A stretch of DNA of 22,805 nt. Source: JACDDK01 sp038198445 (GTDB taxonomy: Bacteria; Actinomycetota; Rubrobacteria; Rubrobacterales; Rubrobacteraceae). The position numbers and the translations under genes are program-made. Shown piece by piece: positions 1 to 7,379 of this stretch; position 1 is the first letter of the stretch, and every line of letters starts with the position of its first letter. The stretch is from contig JBBPZZ010000032.1 of NCBI GenBank assembly GCA_038198445.1, forward strand, positions 1 through 22,805. Reading direction: 5' to 3'. The notes below the pieces were generated by a model, which worked only from the letters and a program-made list of their open reading frames with translations, had not been told where the DNA came from and made no database searches.

Positions 1-348
1 CCTCAGCTCACCGCTGGCTATCCTCGGCAGGTATTCGTTTTTCTGTGCCTCCGAACCGTGGCGGAGGAGGGTACCCATCGTGTAGACCTGGGCGTGGGCG
101 GGCTGGGCGTTGCCACCGGAGCGGTTGATCTCTTCGAGGATGATGGAGGCCTGGGTGATGTTCATCCCCAGACCCCCGTACTCCTCCGGGATCAGGGCCG
201 CAAGGTAACGGGCCTCGGTCATCGCCCGGACAAACTCTTCGGGATACCGCCGCTCCCGGTCCAATTCGCGCCAATAACTATCCGGGAACTGCTCGCAGAC
301 CTTTCTTACGCCGTGTCTGAGATCGTCGTGTACTTTCGCCTCAAGCAT
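1..348 (-). CDS. Acyl-CoA dehydrogenase, N-terminal part (cut by window edge)
   Basis: This is the first 116 codons of an acyl-CoA dehydrogenase, a flavoenzyme that makes the alpha-beta double bond in acyl-CoA thioesters. The reading frame runs off the left edge. The visible protein is the all-helical N-terminal domain: an opening helix, then a stretch with PEEYGGLG near residue 56 (typical of the family), then an NxSGGNAQPAHA segment and GSEAQKNEYLPRIASGE, which matches the usual helix before the middle domain. The ATG at 346-348 (complement) is chosen because an in-frame stop lies a short way upstream. It follows the MaoC hydratase gene by 27 bases on the same strand, so the two are probably co-transcribed. 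Together they suggest dehydrogenation then hydration of an acyl-CoA. The catalytic glutamate lies outside the window, so the substrate class cannot be judged. Confidence 0.9.
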   Translation of the reverse strand, partial: MLEAKVHDDLRHGVRKVCEQFPDSYWRELDRERRYPEEFVRAMTEARYLAALIPEEYGGLGMNITQASIILEEINRSGGNAQPAHAQVYTMGTLLRHGSEAQKNEYLPRIASGELR

Positions 349-375
349 CGCGTCTACCCCCGGTAAGATGGCTTC

Positions 376-891
376 TCAACTATCTTCAGCGCCCGCGTCG
401 GGACCGAGGCGCGCTATCTCCGGCGCGTGGCCTTTCTTGTACACCATGAGGGTGCGTTTGAAGACGATGACGACCGTTCCGTCCTGGTTGTATCCGGTGG
501 TCTTCACCGTAACGATGCCGACGTTCTCACGGGACTTCGACTCTCCCTTCTCCAGGACTTCGGACTGCGAATATATGGTGTCGCTCTCAAATGCGGGGGC
601 GGGCAGACGGACCTCGTCCCACCCCAGGTTCGCCATTACGTTCTGCGAGACGTCGGTCACGCTCTGTCCCGTGACGAGCGCCAGGGTGAACGTCGAGTCT
701 ACGAGAGGCTTCCCGAACTCGGTCTGGGCGGAGTAGTGATGGTCGAAGTGGATGGGCGCGGTGTTCTGGGTGAGCAGCGTGAACCAGATATTGTCCGTGG
801 TCGTTACCGTGCGCCCGAGTGGATGACGGTATACGTCGCCAACCTCGAAGTCCTCATGGAAACGCCCTCGCCAACCCTCTTTAACGCCCAT
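376..891 (-). CDS. MaoC-family hot-dog dehydratase/hydratase
   Basis: This is a 171-residue single hot-dog protein of the MaoC-like enoyl-CoA hydratase family. Residues 11-27 (FHEDFEVGDVYRHPLGRT) are the usual MaoC entry motif. Residues 43-50 read NTAPIHFD, the hydratase motif around the active-site histidine (H48). The classical R-hydratase motif has Asp five residues before that His; here the position is Asn (N43). Asn-Thr-x-Pro at this site is common in MaoC proteins related to mesaconyl- and itaconyl-CoA hydratases, so C4-C5 dicarboxylic or branched acyl-CoA substrates are possible, but this is inference. The ATG has a GGGGAAG ribosome site a few bases upstream. It is the upstream partner of the acyl-CoA dehydrogenase gene. 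The role as an acyl-CoA hydratase is fairly sure; the pathway is not. Confidence 0.88.
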   Translation of the reverse strand: MGVKEGWRGRFHEDFEVGDVYRHPLGRTVTTTDNIWFTLLTQNTAPIHFDHHYSAQTEFGKPLVDSTFTLALVTGQSVTDVSQNVMANLGWDEVRLPAPAFESDTIYSQSEVLEKGESKSRENVGIVTVKTTGYNQDGTVVIVFKRTLMVYKKGHAPEIARLGPDAGAEDS

Positions 892-1074
892 AAACTCTTC
901 CCCGTTCGCCGCTTGCCCGGACCTCCAATATCCCGAGCCACATAAACCATACCGGATTTCGCCCCGTGTAACCGCCCGGCCTATTACTCTTCAGCCGCCG
1001 CGAAACGTACAAGCGGGAGTAGTATCTTCCTCGCACGGTGTCGGGCGGTGCCATGACTGGACGGATTGAAGACT

Positions 1075-1740
1075 TTACGCCTCGACGGCGGGCGCAGCTG
1101 ATTCGGGCAGAGGAAAAAGAGTGAAAAAGCGCTCGACCGCCGACTCGTCGCCCTCGATTCTGACGTTCCCGGAACGAAGAGCCTCGGCGAGTGTGTGGCT
1201 ATCGTAGACCAGCGCGGTCAGCGTGGCCGCGTCAGCCTCGATTGCCGCGTCGGGCCGGACCGCGCTTCCGCGCTCGATCTCCAACCGGCCGTCGGTGACC
1301 ACCGCGCGGAAGAGATCCTCGCCAAGCCTGAGCTCGTAGCTAGCCTTGAGCCCTTCGGCGGCACGCTGGTCGAACATCGTCCGGAAGGAGAGTATCAGGG
1401 AATCAACGCCCAGCGCGGCGTCGCGAGGCTTGGAAGGAGAGCGTACACCCCAACGTCCGAGCTGGACGATTACTGGCTCAAGGTCCATACCCCAGTCCGT
1501 AAGCTCGTATACCCTGGAAGCCGCGGGTGGGGGGAGCTTTCGCCGTCGCACGATCCCGGCCCCCTCGAGCTCGCGCAAACGCTGGGCGAGCACGTTCGGG
1601 CTCGCCCCCGGCAGGCCTGCCCGCAAATCCGTGAAACGCTTCGGACCTAGCAACAACTCCCGGACGACCAGTAGCGCCCAGCGCTCACCCACCAGGTCGA
1701 GGGCGTGCGCCGCTGCACAGCCATCATCGTACGTGCGCAT
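1075..1740 (-). CDS. HxlR-family transcriptional regulator with C-terminal SCP2-like domain
   Basis: This is a winged-helix regulator of the HxlR/MarR-like group. Residues 1-100 carry the HxlR signature: MRTYDDGC at the start, LVGERWALLVVRELL, GPKRFTDLRAGLPG, SPNVLAQRLRELEGAGIV and YELTDWG. About 100 further residues follow, with FDQRAAEGLKASYELRLGED and DAAIEADAATLTALV, resembling a sterol-carrier-protein-2 fold. That layout is known in actinobacterial HxlR proteins and could bind a hydrophobic ligand. The frame is open up to a GTG at 1785, but the family begins at MRTYDDGC, so ATG at 1738-1740 is preferred. The ribosome site is weak. HxlR proteins such as YodB and HypR sense quinones, aldehydes or disulfide stress. 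The conserved Cys of that group may be C8 here. It is divergent from the long plus-strand array and is its most likely regulator. Confidence 0.88.
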   Translation of the reverse strand: MRTYDDGCAAAHALDLVGERWALLVVRELLLGPKRFTDLRAGLPGASPNVLAQRLRELEGAGIVRRRKLPPPAASRVYELTDWGMDLEPVIVQLGRWGVRSPSKPRDAALGVDSLILSFRTMFDQRAAEGLKASYELRLGEDLFRAVVTDGRLEIERGSAVRPDAAIEADAATLTALVYDSHTLAEALRSGNVRIEGDESAVERFFTLFPLPESAAPAVEA

Positions 1741-1802
1741 GGTCACCATGTCCGAGATTTTATCATCGGAAGTCCTGGCCAGCACTTATCTAGGTGTTGT
1801 AC

Positions 1803-1823
1803 AAAATTTACTCGTTAGATTTT
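1803..1823. promoter_or_regulatory. Candidate HxlR operator (inverted repeat) in divergent promoter gap
   Basis: The 146-base gap between the HxlR gene and the first VOC gene is clearly richer in A and T than its surroundings. It contains AAAATTTA, a 5-base spacer, then TAGATTTT; the arms pair at 7 of 8 positions. Just to the left, TTGTACAA (1797-1804) is a perfect 8-base palindrome that overlaps the first arm. HxlR dimers bind such dyads in divergent promoters, so this is the best candidate operator. No convincing -35/-10 pair could be fixed on either strand. Confidence 0.35.
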
Positions 1824-1886
1824 AGGACTATTGACGTATGCTCCGATCAGACGATGCCGAACCACCAAACTAAAGGAGGGCGCACG

Positions 1887-2258
1887 ATGGAATGGAAGCT
1901 CGAGTTGGTGCCGATCCCAGTCTCCGACGTGGACCGGGCGAAGGCCTTCTACACCGAGAAGGCCGGGTTCGACGTGGACCACGACTACAGGGGCGGCGAC
2001 GAGTTTCGAGTCGTCCAGCTCACGCCCCCTGGGTCGGCCTGCTCGATCGCGATAGGGACCGGGATCGTCGATACGCCGCCGGGTTCCGTTCGGGGTCTGC
2101 ACCTGGTCGTCCCGGACATTGAGGCGGCGCGCGCCGAGCTCGCCGAACGGGGGGTGGAGGTCGGAGACGTACAGGACCTCGGGGGTGTCCTGTACGTCTC
2201 CTTCAGCGATCCAGACGGTAACGGCTGGACCCTGCAGCAGATACCCGCACGCAACTAG
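1887..2258 (+). CDS. VOC-family (glyoxalase/bleomycin-resistance fold) protein, copy 1
   Basis: This is a 123-residue protein of the vicinal oxygen chelate superfamily. Two beta-alpha-beta-beta-beta units are visible. The first opens MEWKLELVPIPVSDVDRAKA with FYTEKAGF; the second has GLHLVVPDIEAARAELAERG and ends SFSDPDGNGWTLQQIP, the standard VOC C-terminal signature. I cannot assign a complete metal-binding triad, so it could be a lyase, a dioxygenase-like enzyme or a ligand-binding resistance protein. ATG 1887 is chosen over the longer upstream frame because AAAGGAGG sits 7 bases before it and homology starts there. It is the first gene of the co-directional array. It is closely related to the VOC gene at 7380 (shared PVSD, VQLTPPGSACSI and RAARAELAERGVE segments). 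Confidence 0.9.
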   Translation: MEWKLELVPIPVSDVDRAKAFYTEKAGFDVDHDYRGGDEFRVVQLTPPGSACSIAIGTGIVDTPPGSVRGLHLVVPDIEAARAELAERGVEVGDVQDLGGVLYVSFSDPDGNGWTLQQIPARN

Positions 2259-2282
2259 CAAGCTAACGAAAGGAGAATGGAT

Positions 2283-2903
2283 ATGGGCAAAGTAGCGACG
2301 GGACTCACGATGTCCCTCGACGGCTTCATCGCCGCTCCGAACGACGGGCCGGAGCACCCGCTCGGCGAAGGCGGAATGCGGCTCTTCGACTGGTATTCGA
2401 GCGGCGACACAGAGTACGTCGTACCGAGTGGCGGGATGACGTTTAAGGTATCGTCGCAGAGCGCCGAGCTTCTGCAAGAGACATTCGAGGCGGTCGGCGC
2501 ACTCGTGACGGGGCGAAGGACGTTCGATATCACGAACGGATGGAGCGGACGACACCCCCTCGACGTCCCCGTCTTCGTCCTCACGCACACTATGCCGGAA
2601 GGATGGGACTACGAAGGATCGCCGTTTACGTTCGTCACGGACGGCGTCGAAAGCGCCATCGAACAGGCGAAAGCGGTTGCGGGAGAGAAGGATGTCGCCG
2701 TGGGGGCGGCTAGCCTTGCACAGCAGTGCATAAGGGCCGAACTTCTCGATGAAGTACACATCGACCTGGTGCCCGTCCTGCTCGGCGGAGGCGTCCGGCT
2801 CTTCGAGCATCTAGGGACCACGCCCATCGAACTGGAAAGAACAAGGGTAATAGAAGCACCCGGTGTCACGCACCTTACGTTCCGCATTGTAAAGGAGTAC
2901 TGA
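2283..2903 (+). CDS. RibD_C / dihydrofolate-reductase-fold protein, subtype A, copy 1
   Basis: This is a reductase-fold protein of about 206 residues in the RibD C-terminal family (B. subtilis YyaP-like 'dihydrofolate reductase family'). These are presumed NADPH-dependent reductases of pterin-, flavin- or drug-like substrates; few have a tested function. Key segments are GLTMSLDGFIAAPNDG near the N-terminus, LVTGRRTFD, PVFVLTHTMP, TFVTDGVESAIEQAKA, the LLDEVHIDLVPVLLGGGVRLFE strand-loop and VTHLTF at the end. There are two ATGs, 2277 and 2283. The second is preferred because the AAAGGAG site sits one base from the first but 7 bases from the second. The gene follows VOC copy 1 after 24 bases. 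Its close paralogue at 7812 is broken by a stop codon. The substrate is unknown. Confidence 0.88.
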   Translation: MGKVATGLTMSLDGFIAAPNDGPEHPLGEGGMRLFDWYSSGDTEYVVPSGGMTFKVSSQSAELLQETFEAVGALVTGRRTFDITNGWSGRHPLDVPVFVLTHTMPEGWDYEGSPFTFVTDGVESAIEQAKAVAGEKDVAVGAASLAQQCIRAELLDEVHIDLVPVLLGGGVRLFEHLGTTPIELERTRVIEAPGVTHLTFRIVKEY

Positions 2904-2904
2904 A

Positions 2905-3471
2905 ATGAGGAAAATAACCGCAGGGCTTTTCGTGTCGCTGGACGGCGTCGTGGAGTCGCCGGATAAGTGGCAGTTTCCGTACTTCAACGACGAGATGGGA
3001 GAGGCGGTCGGGGCGTCGATGGCCGCGGCTGACGCCATGCTCCTCGGGCGGGTGACCTATCAGGAGTTCGCGTCGTACTGGCCGGGAGCAAGTTCCGAGG
3101 ATCAACCGTTCGCGGACTACATGAACAACACGCCGAAGTACGTAGTCTCGACCACCCTGGAGGAGCCTCTGGAGTGGAATAACTCGACACTTATCAAGGG
3201 GAACGTCGCGGAGGAGATCACCAGGCTCAAGCAGCAGCCCGGCGAGAACATCGGGATCACCGGCAGCGCCACCCTGGTTCAGTACCTGCTGCAAGAAGAC
3301 CTTCTCGACAAACTCGAGCTTCTGGTCCATCCCGTCGTCGTGGGCAGCGGGAAGCGTCTCTTCGAAGGTGGGGGAGAATCGAAGGGACTGAGGCTCTTGG
3401 ACTCGAAGACGTTCAGCACGGGCGTCGTTTTCCTCACCTACCAGCCGGCGGGAAAGGAAGACGAGGGATAA
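2905..3471 (+). CDS. RibD_C / dihydrofolate-reductase-fold protein, subtype B, copy 1
   Basis: This is a 188-residue RibD_C-family reductase of a second subtype. It has MRKITAGLFVSLDGVVESP at the start, MLLGRVTYQEF, the block YVVSTTLEEPLEWNNSTLI, ITGSATLVQYLL, and VHPVVVGSGKRLFE near the end. The STTLEEPLEWNNSTLI block is nearly identical in the copies at 6789 and 10924, which marks recent duplication. The start codon lies one base after the stop of the upstream subtype A gene, and the AAAGGAG site is inside that gene's last codons, so the two are almost certainly translationally coupled. The SDR gene starts directly after its stop. The pairing of subtypes A and B may mean they act together or as partners, but that is inference. 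Substrate unknown. Confidence 0.88.
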   Translation: MRKITAGLFVSLDGVVESPDKWQFPYFNDEMGEAVGASMAAADAMLLGRVTYQEFASYWPGASSEDQPFADYMNNTPKYVVSTTLEEPLEWNNSTLIKGNVAEEITRLKQQPGENIGITGSATLVQYLLQEDLLDKLELLVHPVVVGSGKRLFEGGGESKGLRLLDSKTFSTGVVFLTYQPAGKEDEG

Positions 3472-4236
3472 ATGACGCTTCTACTTCAAGACAGGAGCGC
3501 CGTGATCTACGGGGCGGGAGGCGCCATCGGCGGAGCGGTTGCCCGCGCTTTCGCCCGCGAGGGTGCGAGGGTCTTCCTCGCCGGCCGTACCCTCGCAACA
3601 CTCGAGGAGGTGGCTGAAGAGATCGTCGCGGCGGGTGGAGCGGCCGAGGCGGCGCAAGTAGATGCCCTCGACGAGAGGGCGGTCGATGAGCATGCCGATG
3701 CTGTGGCGGCGAGCGCCGGAAGCATAGACGTCTCCTTCAACGTGATCACGCACCCGTCCGTGCATGGGACCCCGATGGCGGAGATGGCGGTCGACGACTA
3801 CACGGTGCCCGTGACAACCGCCGTGCGGACAAACTTCCTGACCGCCAGTGCGGCGGCTCGGCACATGATCGCGCAGGGATCCGGGGCGATCCTCTTCTTC
3901 GGCGGCTCGGGTGATCCCATACGCGACTACTACATCGGAGGCACCCAGGTTGCCTTTGATGCGATCGAATCCATGCGGCGGCAACTTGCGGTCGAGCTCG
4001 GCTCTCACGGCATCCGCACGGTCACCCTGAAGACCGGAGGCATACTGGAGTCGATCCCCGAGGGCCTCGAAGGACGTGAGGAGATCGTCGAGAGGCACAT
4101 CGTGGGGCCGACCATGTTGGGTCGTGCCGCGACCCTCGAAGATGTGGGCAACGTGGCCGCCTTCGTCGCCTCCGACCACGCCCGCACCATGACGGCGGCG
4201 ACGGTCAACATCAGTTGCGGCGCCCTGATCGACTGA
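3472..4236 (+). CDS. Atypical short-chain dehydrogenase/reductase (SDR) lacking the Tyr-Lys pair
   Basis: This is a 254-residue Rossmann-fold protein of the SDR superfamily. The cofactor loop is GAGGAIGG at residues 14-21, followed by FLAGRT at 35-40; an arginine after the second strand often favours NADP(H). Counting back from the LAVELGSHGIR helix, the positions of the catalytic Tyr and Lys hold Thr158 and Phe162. The nearest tyrosines are 153-154. The segment GGSGDPIRDYYIGGTQVAF replaces the usual serine/YxxxK stretch. The C-terminal part (GRAATLEDVGNVAAFVASD, TAATVNISCG) is ordinary SDR. It may bind NADP(H) without classical catalysis, or use another proton donor. ATG directly abuts the stop of the reductase upstream, so the genes are coupled. 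A 30-codon stub of a paralogous SDR follows the third subtype B reductase at 11481. Confidence 0.9.
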   Translation: MTLLLQDRSAVIYGAGGAIGGAVARAFAREGARVFLAGRTLATLEEVAEEIVAAGGAAEAAQVDALDERAVDEHADAVAASAGSIDVSFNVITHPSVHGTPMAEMAVDDYTVPVTTAVRTNFLTASAAARHMIAQGSGAILFFGGSGDPIRDYYIGGTQVAFDAIESMRRQLAVELGSHGIRTVTLKTGGILESIPEGLEGREEIVERHIVGPTMLGRAATLEDVGNVAAFVASDHARTMTAATVNISCGALID

Positions 4237-4305
4237 TCGGTAAGCAAGGTGAAGCAGTACGGTCATCGAGTTGTATGAGATACGTAGTCCGGGGAGGAGA
4301 GGATC

Positions 4306-4731
4306 ATGAGTAATATCGGTACGACGAGGGAGACGCGGGATACGCCGACGGCGGGCAGGGGACGTGCCCTGAACATCGCGCTGTGGGTGCTCCAGGTCTT
4401 GCTGGCGATCGTTTTCGCAATGGCTGGGCTGGCAAAGGTGTTCGGCGATGGGGCGATGGTCGAGATGTTCGCGACCATCGGCGTCGGCCAGTGGTTCCGC
4501 TACGTGGTTGGGGCGCTGGAGATCGCCGGTGCCGTCGGCGTCCTGATCCCGCGTCTCTCCGACCTGGCCGCGCTCGGTCTTCTCTGCCTGATGGTGGGGG
4601 CGTTCCTGACCAACGTATTCGTTCTTGGTGCAAGCCCGTGGCTCCCGATCGGGCTGCTCGTGGTGAGTGCACTGGTGGCCTGGGGTCGCTGGTCTCGGAC
4701 CAGAGAGCTGTTCGCCGGCTTCACGCGCTGA
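4306..4731 (+). CDS. DoxX-family membrane protein
   Basis: This is a 141-residue integral membrane protein of the DoxX/DoxD-like family. Four hydrophobic helices are visible at about residues 22-43, 66-81, 86-106 and 111-127. The first ends in FAMAGLAKVFG, a DoxX hallmark, and the second is YVVGALEIAGAVGVLIP, matching the conserved G-x-x-E-x-x-G pattern. The first 20 residues are polar and probably cytoplasmic. GGGGAGGAG lies just before the ATG. DoxX proteins are tied to quinone-linked electron transfer and to redox-stress membrane complexes in actinobacteria; the exact activity here is not known. It stands 69 bases after the SDR, one of the largest gaps in the array, so a minor internal promoter is possible. 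Its presence supports a redox or quinone theme for the array. Confidence 0.87.
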   Translation: MSNIGTTRETRDTPTAGRGRALNIALWVLQVLLAIVFAMAGLAKVFGDGAMVEMFATIGVGQWFRYVVGALEIAGAVGVLIPRLSDLAALGLLCLMVGAFLTNVFVLGASPWLPIGLLVVSALVAWGRWSRTRELFAGFTR

Positions 4732-4787
4732 GTTACGCCCGTGCCGGAGGGCGAGTAGTAACCGACGCCGCAAGGAAAGGAACCTCG

Positions 4788-5915
4788 ATGACGGACAACC
4801 TCCAACAGCAAGTCCAACAGGCCATCGACGAACGGGTCGCATCGGGAGCCGAGAGAGGTCTGCAAGTCGCCGTCTACCATCACGGCGAGCCGATAGTCGA
4901 GGCCATCGCGGGCATAGCCGACCATGAGACCGGACGCCTGGTTACATCCGACACTCCCTTCTACGCCTATTCCACCGGCAAGGGTGCTACCGCGACCGTG
5001 GCGCACGTGCTCGTGGAGCGCGGGCTCTTCGGCTACGACACGAGGGTCGCGGAGCTGTGGCCGGAGTTCGGCGCCCACGGCAAGGAGGGCGCGACCGTGC
5101 GGCACGTCCTCACCCACACGGTCGGCGTGCCGGGAATACCCGCAGACACGACACCCGAGGACCTGTGCGACTGGGAGAAGATGTGCGCCGTGATCGCCGA
5201 CTCGGAGCCCTGGTGGGAGCCTGGGGCGAAGACCGCCTACCACGCCTATCCGTTCGGCTACATCGTCGGGGAGATCGTGCGCAGGGCCACCGGCAAACCC
5301 ATCTCCGAAGTCCTACGGGAAGAAGTGGCCGCGCCTCTTGGAATCGCTGACGAGCTCTACTTTGGCATGCCGGAATCCGAGCTGGGCAGGCTGGCCCGGC
5401 TGGAGGACGAAGAAGGCAGCGTCGGATTTCTCGCCGCCATGCCCGATGATGCGCCGTTCTTCAAGCTGGGGCCAAGGACAGTGACTCCGACAGCCGAGTT
5501 CGGCAACCGCCCCGATATCCTGATGGCCGACATCCCCGCTGGGGGCAAGATGTCCGCCCGTGCAATAGCGCGCATGTACGCAGCGCTCTTGGGGGAGGTG
5601 GATGGCGTCCGGCTCATCTCGCCCGAGCGGCTGCGCCAAATATCCGCCCCGGCTTTCAGCGGCGTAGACCAGATCATGGGGAACCCGGCCACGTGGGCTT
5701 TAGGCTACTCCATCGGTGGTCTCGGGACTGGCGCGCAAGAGAGCCCGAGTGTGTTCGGTATGGGAGGCGTTGGTGGAAGCTATGCCTGCGCCGACACCGC
5801 TACGGGAGTCGCGTTCGCGCTGACCAAGAACCGGCTCACCGCAGATTTTGGCGCCGCTCAACAGATCGGCAGGATCGTCGCAAAGGCCATCGCGGAAGGA
5901 AGCTCAAATGACTGA
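4788..5915 (+). CDS. Serine hydrolase, beta-lactamase/esterase (class C-like) fold
   Basis: This is a 375-residue penicillin-recognising-fold hydrolase. The nucleophile motif SxxK is STGK at residues 62-65. The second motif is YHA at 151-153 (class C enzymes have YxN), and the third region is FGMGGVGGS at 323-331 in place of the HxG/KTG triad. This pattern matches the EstB/LACTB-like esterase branch more than true beta-lactamases, so ester or amide hydrolysis is more likely than antibiotic resistance. No signal peptide is visible, so it should be cytoplasmic. The frame is open far upstream, but ATG 4788 follows GGAAAGG and matches where homology starts. Its last 8 bases overlap the SMP-30 gene, indicating coupled translation. 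The substrate is unknown. Confidence 0.88.
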   Translation: MTDNLQQQVQQAIDERVASGAERGLQVAVYHHGEPIVEAIAGIADHETGRLVTSDTPFYAYSTGKGATATVAHVLVERGLFGYDTRVAELWPEFGAHGKEGATVRHVLTHTVGVPGIPADTTPEDLCDWEKMCAVIADSEPWWEPGAKTAYHAYPFGYIVGEIVRRATGKPISEVLREEVAAPLGIADELYFGMPESELGRLARLEDEEGSVGFLAAMPDDAPFFKLGPRTVTPTAEFGNRPDILMADIPAGGKMSARAIARMYAALLGEVDGVRLISPERLRQISAPAFSGVDQIMGNPATWALGYSIGGLGTGAQESPSVFGMGGVGGSYACADTATGVAFALTKNRLTADFGAAQQIGRIVAKAIAEGSSND

Positions 5916-6756
5916 ACCGAAAGTTCTGCTGGATGGACTCGCTATCGGTGAGTCGCCACGCTGGCACGATGAGCGCCTGTGGTTCTCTAACTGGGGGACG
6001 CAGCAAATCTGCGCCGTAGATCTCGACGGCAACAGCGAGGTAATGGCTCATGTCCCGACGACCATACCGTTCTGCATTGATTGGTTGCCGGATGGACGTT
6101 TGCTCGTCGTGTCGGGACAGGAGGCTCTGCTTCTACGTCAGGAGCCCGACGGTGCTCTGGTTACGCATGCCGATCTTGGCGACCTCGCGGAAGGCTTCAA
6201 CGAGATTGTGGTGGACGCTCGCGGCAACACTTACGTCAACGGTGGCAGCTTCGACTTCGAGACGGGCGCGGGAGTGGAGTCAGGGGTCATCATACTCGTC
6301 ACCCCGGACGGAGCGGTTCGCCAGGTAGCTGAGAACATCAACTTCGGCAACGGCATGGCGATCACACCCGATGGTGAGACGCTGATCGTCGCCGAGTCCT
6401 GGGCCAGACGGTTGAGTGCTTTCGATATCGCCGCGGACGGGAGGCTATCGAACCGTCGAGTCTGGGCCGACACGGGCGATGGCCCGCCCGATGGTATCTG
6501 CATGGACGTTGAGGGTGCGGTGTGGTACGCCGACGTACCGAACAAGCGCTGCGTGCGAATCCGGGAGGGTGGCGAAGTATTGCAGAAGATCGAGCTAGAT
6601 CGTGGAGCCTTCGCGTGCATGCTCGGTGGTCCGGACGAAAGGATGCTGTTCATGCTCGTTGCCGAATGGGGCGGCTTCGAGAACTTGGACGACACAGCCC
6701 GGACAGGTCAAATCCTCGTAACCGAAGCGCCCGCCGCACACGCCGGACGTCCATAG
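5908..6756 (+). CDS. SMP-30/gluconolactonase/LRE family protein
   Basis: This is a 282-residue six-bladed beta-propeller of the SMP-30/regucalcin/gluconolactonase family, which are metal-dependent lactonases or esterases. The metal ligands known from human SMP-30 can be lined up: Glu15 in GESPRW, Asn148 in NFGNGMAITPDG and Asp195 in GPPDGICMD, with Asn98 in GFNEIVVDARGN. Repeated blade motifs such as DGRLLV, DGETLIVAES and EGAVWYAD are clear. ATG 5908 overlaps the end of the serine hydrolase gene by 8 bases, and GGAAGG lies inside that gene just before it. A lactonase and an esterase-fold hydrolase made together suggest hydrolytic clearing of lactone- or ester-bearing compounds, but the substrate is inference. 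Confidence 0.9.
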   Translation: MTEPKVLLDGLAIGESPRWHDERLWFSNWGTQQICAVDLDGNSEVMAHVPTTIPFCIDWLPDGRLLVVSGQEALLLRQEPDGALVTHADLGDLAEGFNEIVVDARGNTYVNGGSFDFETGAGVESGVIILVTPDGAVRQVAENINFGNGMAITPDGETLIVAESWARRLSAFDIAADGRLSNRRVWADTGDGPPDGICMDVEGAVWYADVPNKRCVRIREGGEVLQKIELDRGAFACMLGGPDERMLFMLVAEWGGFENLDDTARTGQILVTEAPAAHAGRP

Positions 6757-6788
6757 TCGGAGAAGCAAAAGGGACAGAGGAGATCTGC

Positions 6789-7349
6789 ATGAGAAAAGTA
6801 ACCGCGATAGAGATGGTTTCGCTGGACGGTGTAACGGAGTCGCCGGAAGAGTGGGCTTTCTCCTACTCAAACGACGAGATAAATGAGGCGAACGCGGCGG
6901 GTATGGCCGCATCGGACGCATTGCTGCTGGGACGGGTGACGTATGAGCAGATGTCAGCCTACTGGCCCAACCAATCGGACGGCACGCCAATGGTGGACTA
7001 CATCAACAGCGTGTCCAAGTTCGTCGTCTCGACGACTTTGGAGGAGCCCCTGGAGTGGAACAACTCGACCCTGATCGAAGGGGACGTCGTAGAGGAGATC
7101 GGCGCACTGAAGCAGCGGCTGGGCAAGGACATCACAATCATAGGCAGCGGCGCCCTCGTCCGGTCGCTGTTGCGCTACGGGCTCCTCGACGAGCTTAGTC
7201 TTATGGTGCATCCGATCGTGCTTGGAGCTGGGAAACGCCTCTTCGAGGACGGAAGCGATGCGCAGGCATTGGAGCTTGCGGCTTCGAGGACGTTCGGCAC
7301 GGGTGTCGTCTCTCTCACCTACAGACCGTCGAGTGAACAGGGTTCTTGA
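6789..7349 (+). CDS. RibD_C / dihydrofolate-reductase-fold protein, subtype B, copy 2
   Basis: This is a 186-residue paralogue of the gene at 2905. It has MRKVTAIEMVSLDGVTESP, LLLGRVTYEQM, the shared block STTLEEPLEWNNSTLIEG, IIGSGALVRSLL and VHPIVLGAGKRLFED. ATG 6789 is chosen because GAGGAG lies just upstream and the family starts there, although the frame is open further left. It sits 32 bases after the SMP-30 gene and 30 bases before the second VOC gene. In the first module the subtype B gene follows subtype A, while here it precedes the VOC and subtype A pair, so the module was rearranged as well as copied. Presumed NAD(P)H-dependent reductase; substrate unknown. Confidence 0.88.
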   Translation: MRKVTAIEMVSLDGVTESPEEWAFSYSNDEINEANAAGMAASDALLLGRVTYEQMSAYWPNQSDGTPMVDYINSVSKFVVSTTLEEPLEWNNSTLIEGDVVEEIGALKQRLGKDITIIGSGALVRSLLRYGLLDELSLMVHPIVLGAGKRLFEDGSDAQALELAASRTFGTGVVSLTYRPSSEQGS

Positions 7350-7379
7350 GACGAAAACCGCTACAAAGGAGAGCGTGTA

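Noticed and set aside
1831..1859. TTGACG as a -35 box for the first VOC gene
   Set aside because: No acceptable -10 hexamer lies 16-18 bases downstream.
4383..4787. Upstream extension of the serine hydrolase frame
   Set aside because: It runs through the DoxX gene in another frame, and homology and the GGAAAGG site both point to ATG 4788.
3481..4842. Long minus-strand open frame (453 codons) opposite the SDR and DoxX genes
   Set aside because: Its protein is Arg/His/Pro-rich with no family features, and it lies opposite clear genes; it is a product of GC-rich codon bias.
4788..5915. Serine hydrolase as a true beta-lactamase resistance gene
   Set aside because: No signal peptide, YHA instead of YxN and no KTG motif; it fits the esterase-like branch better.
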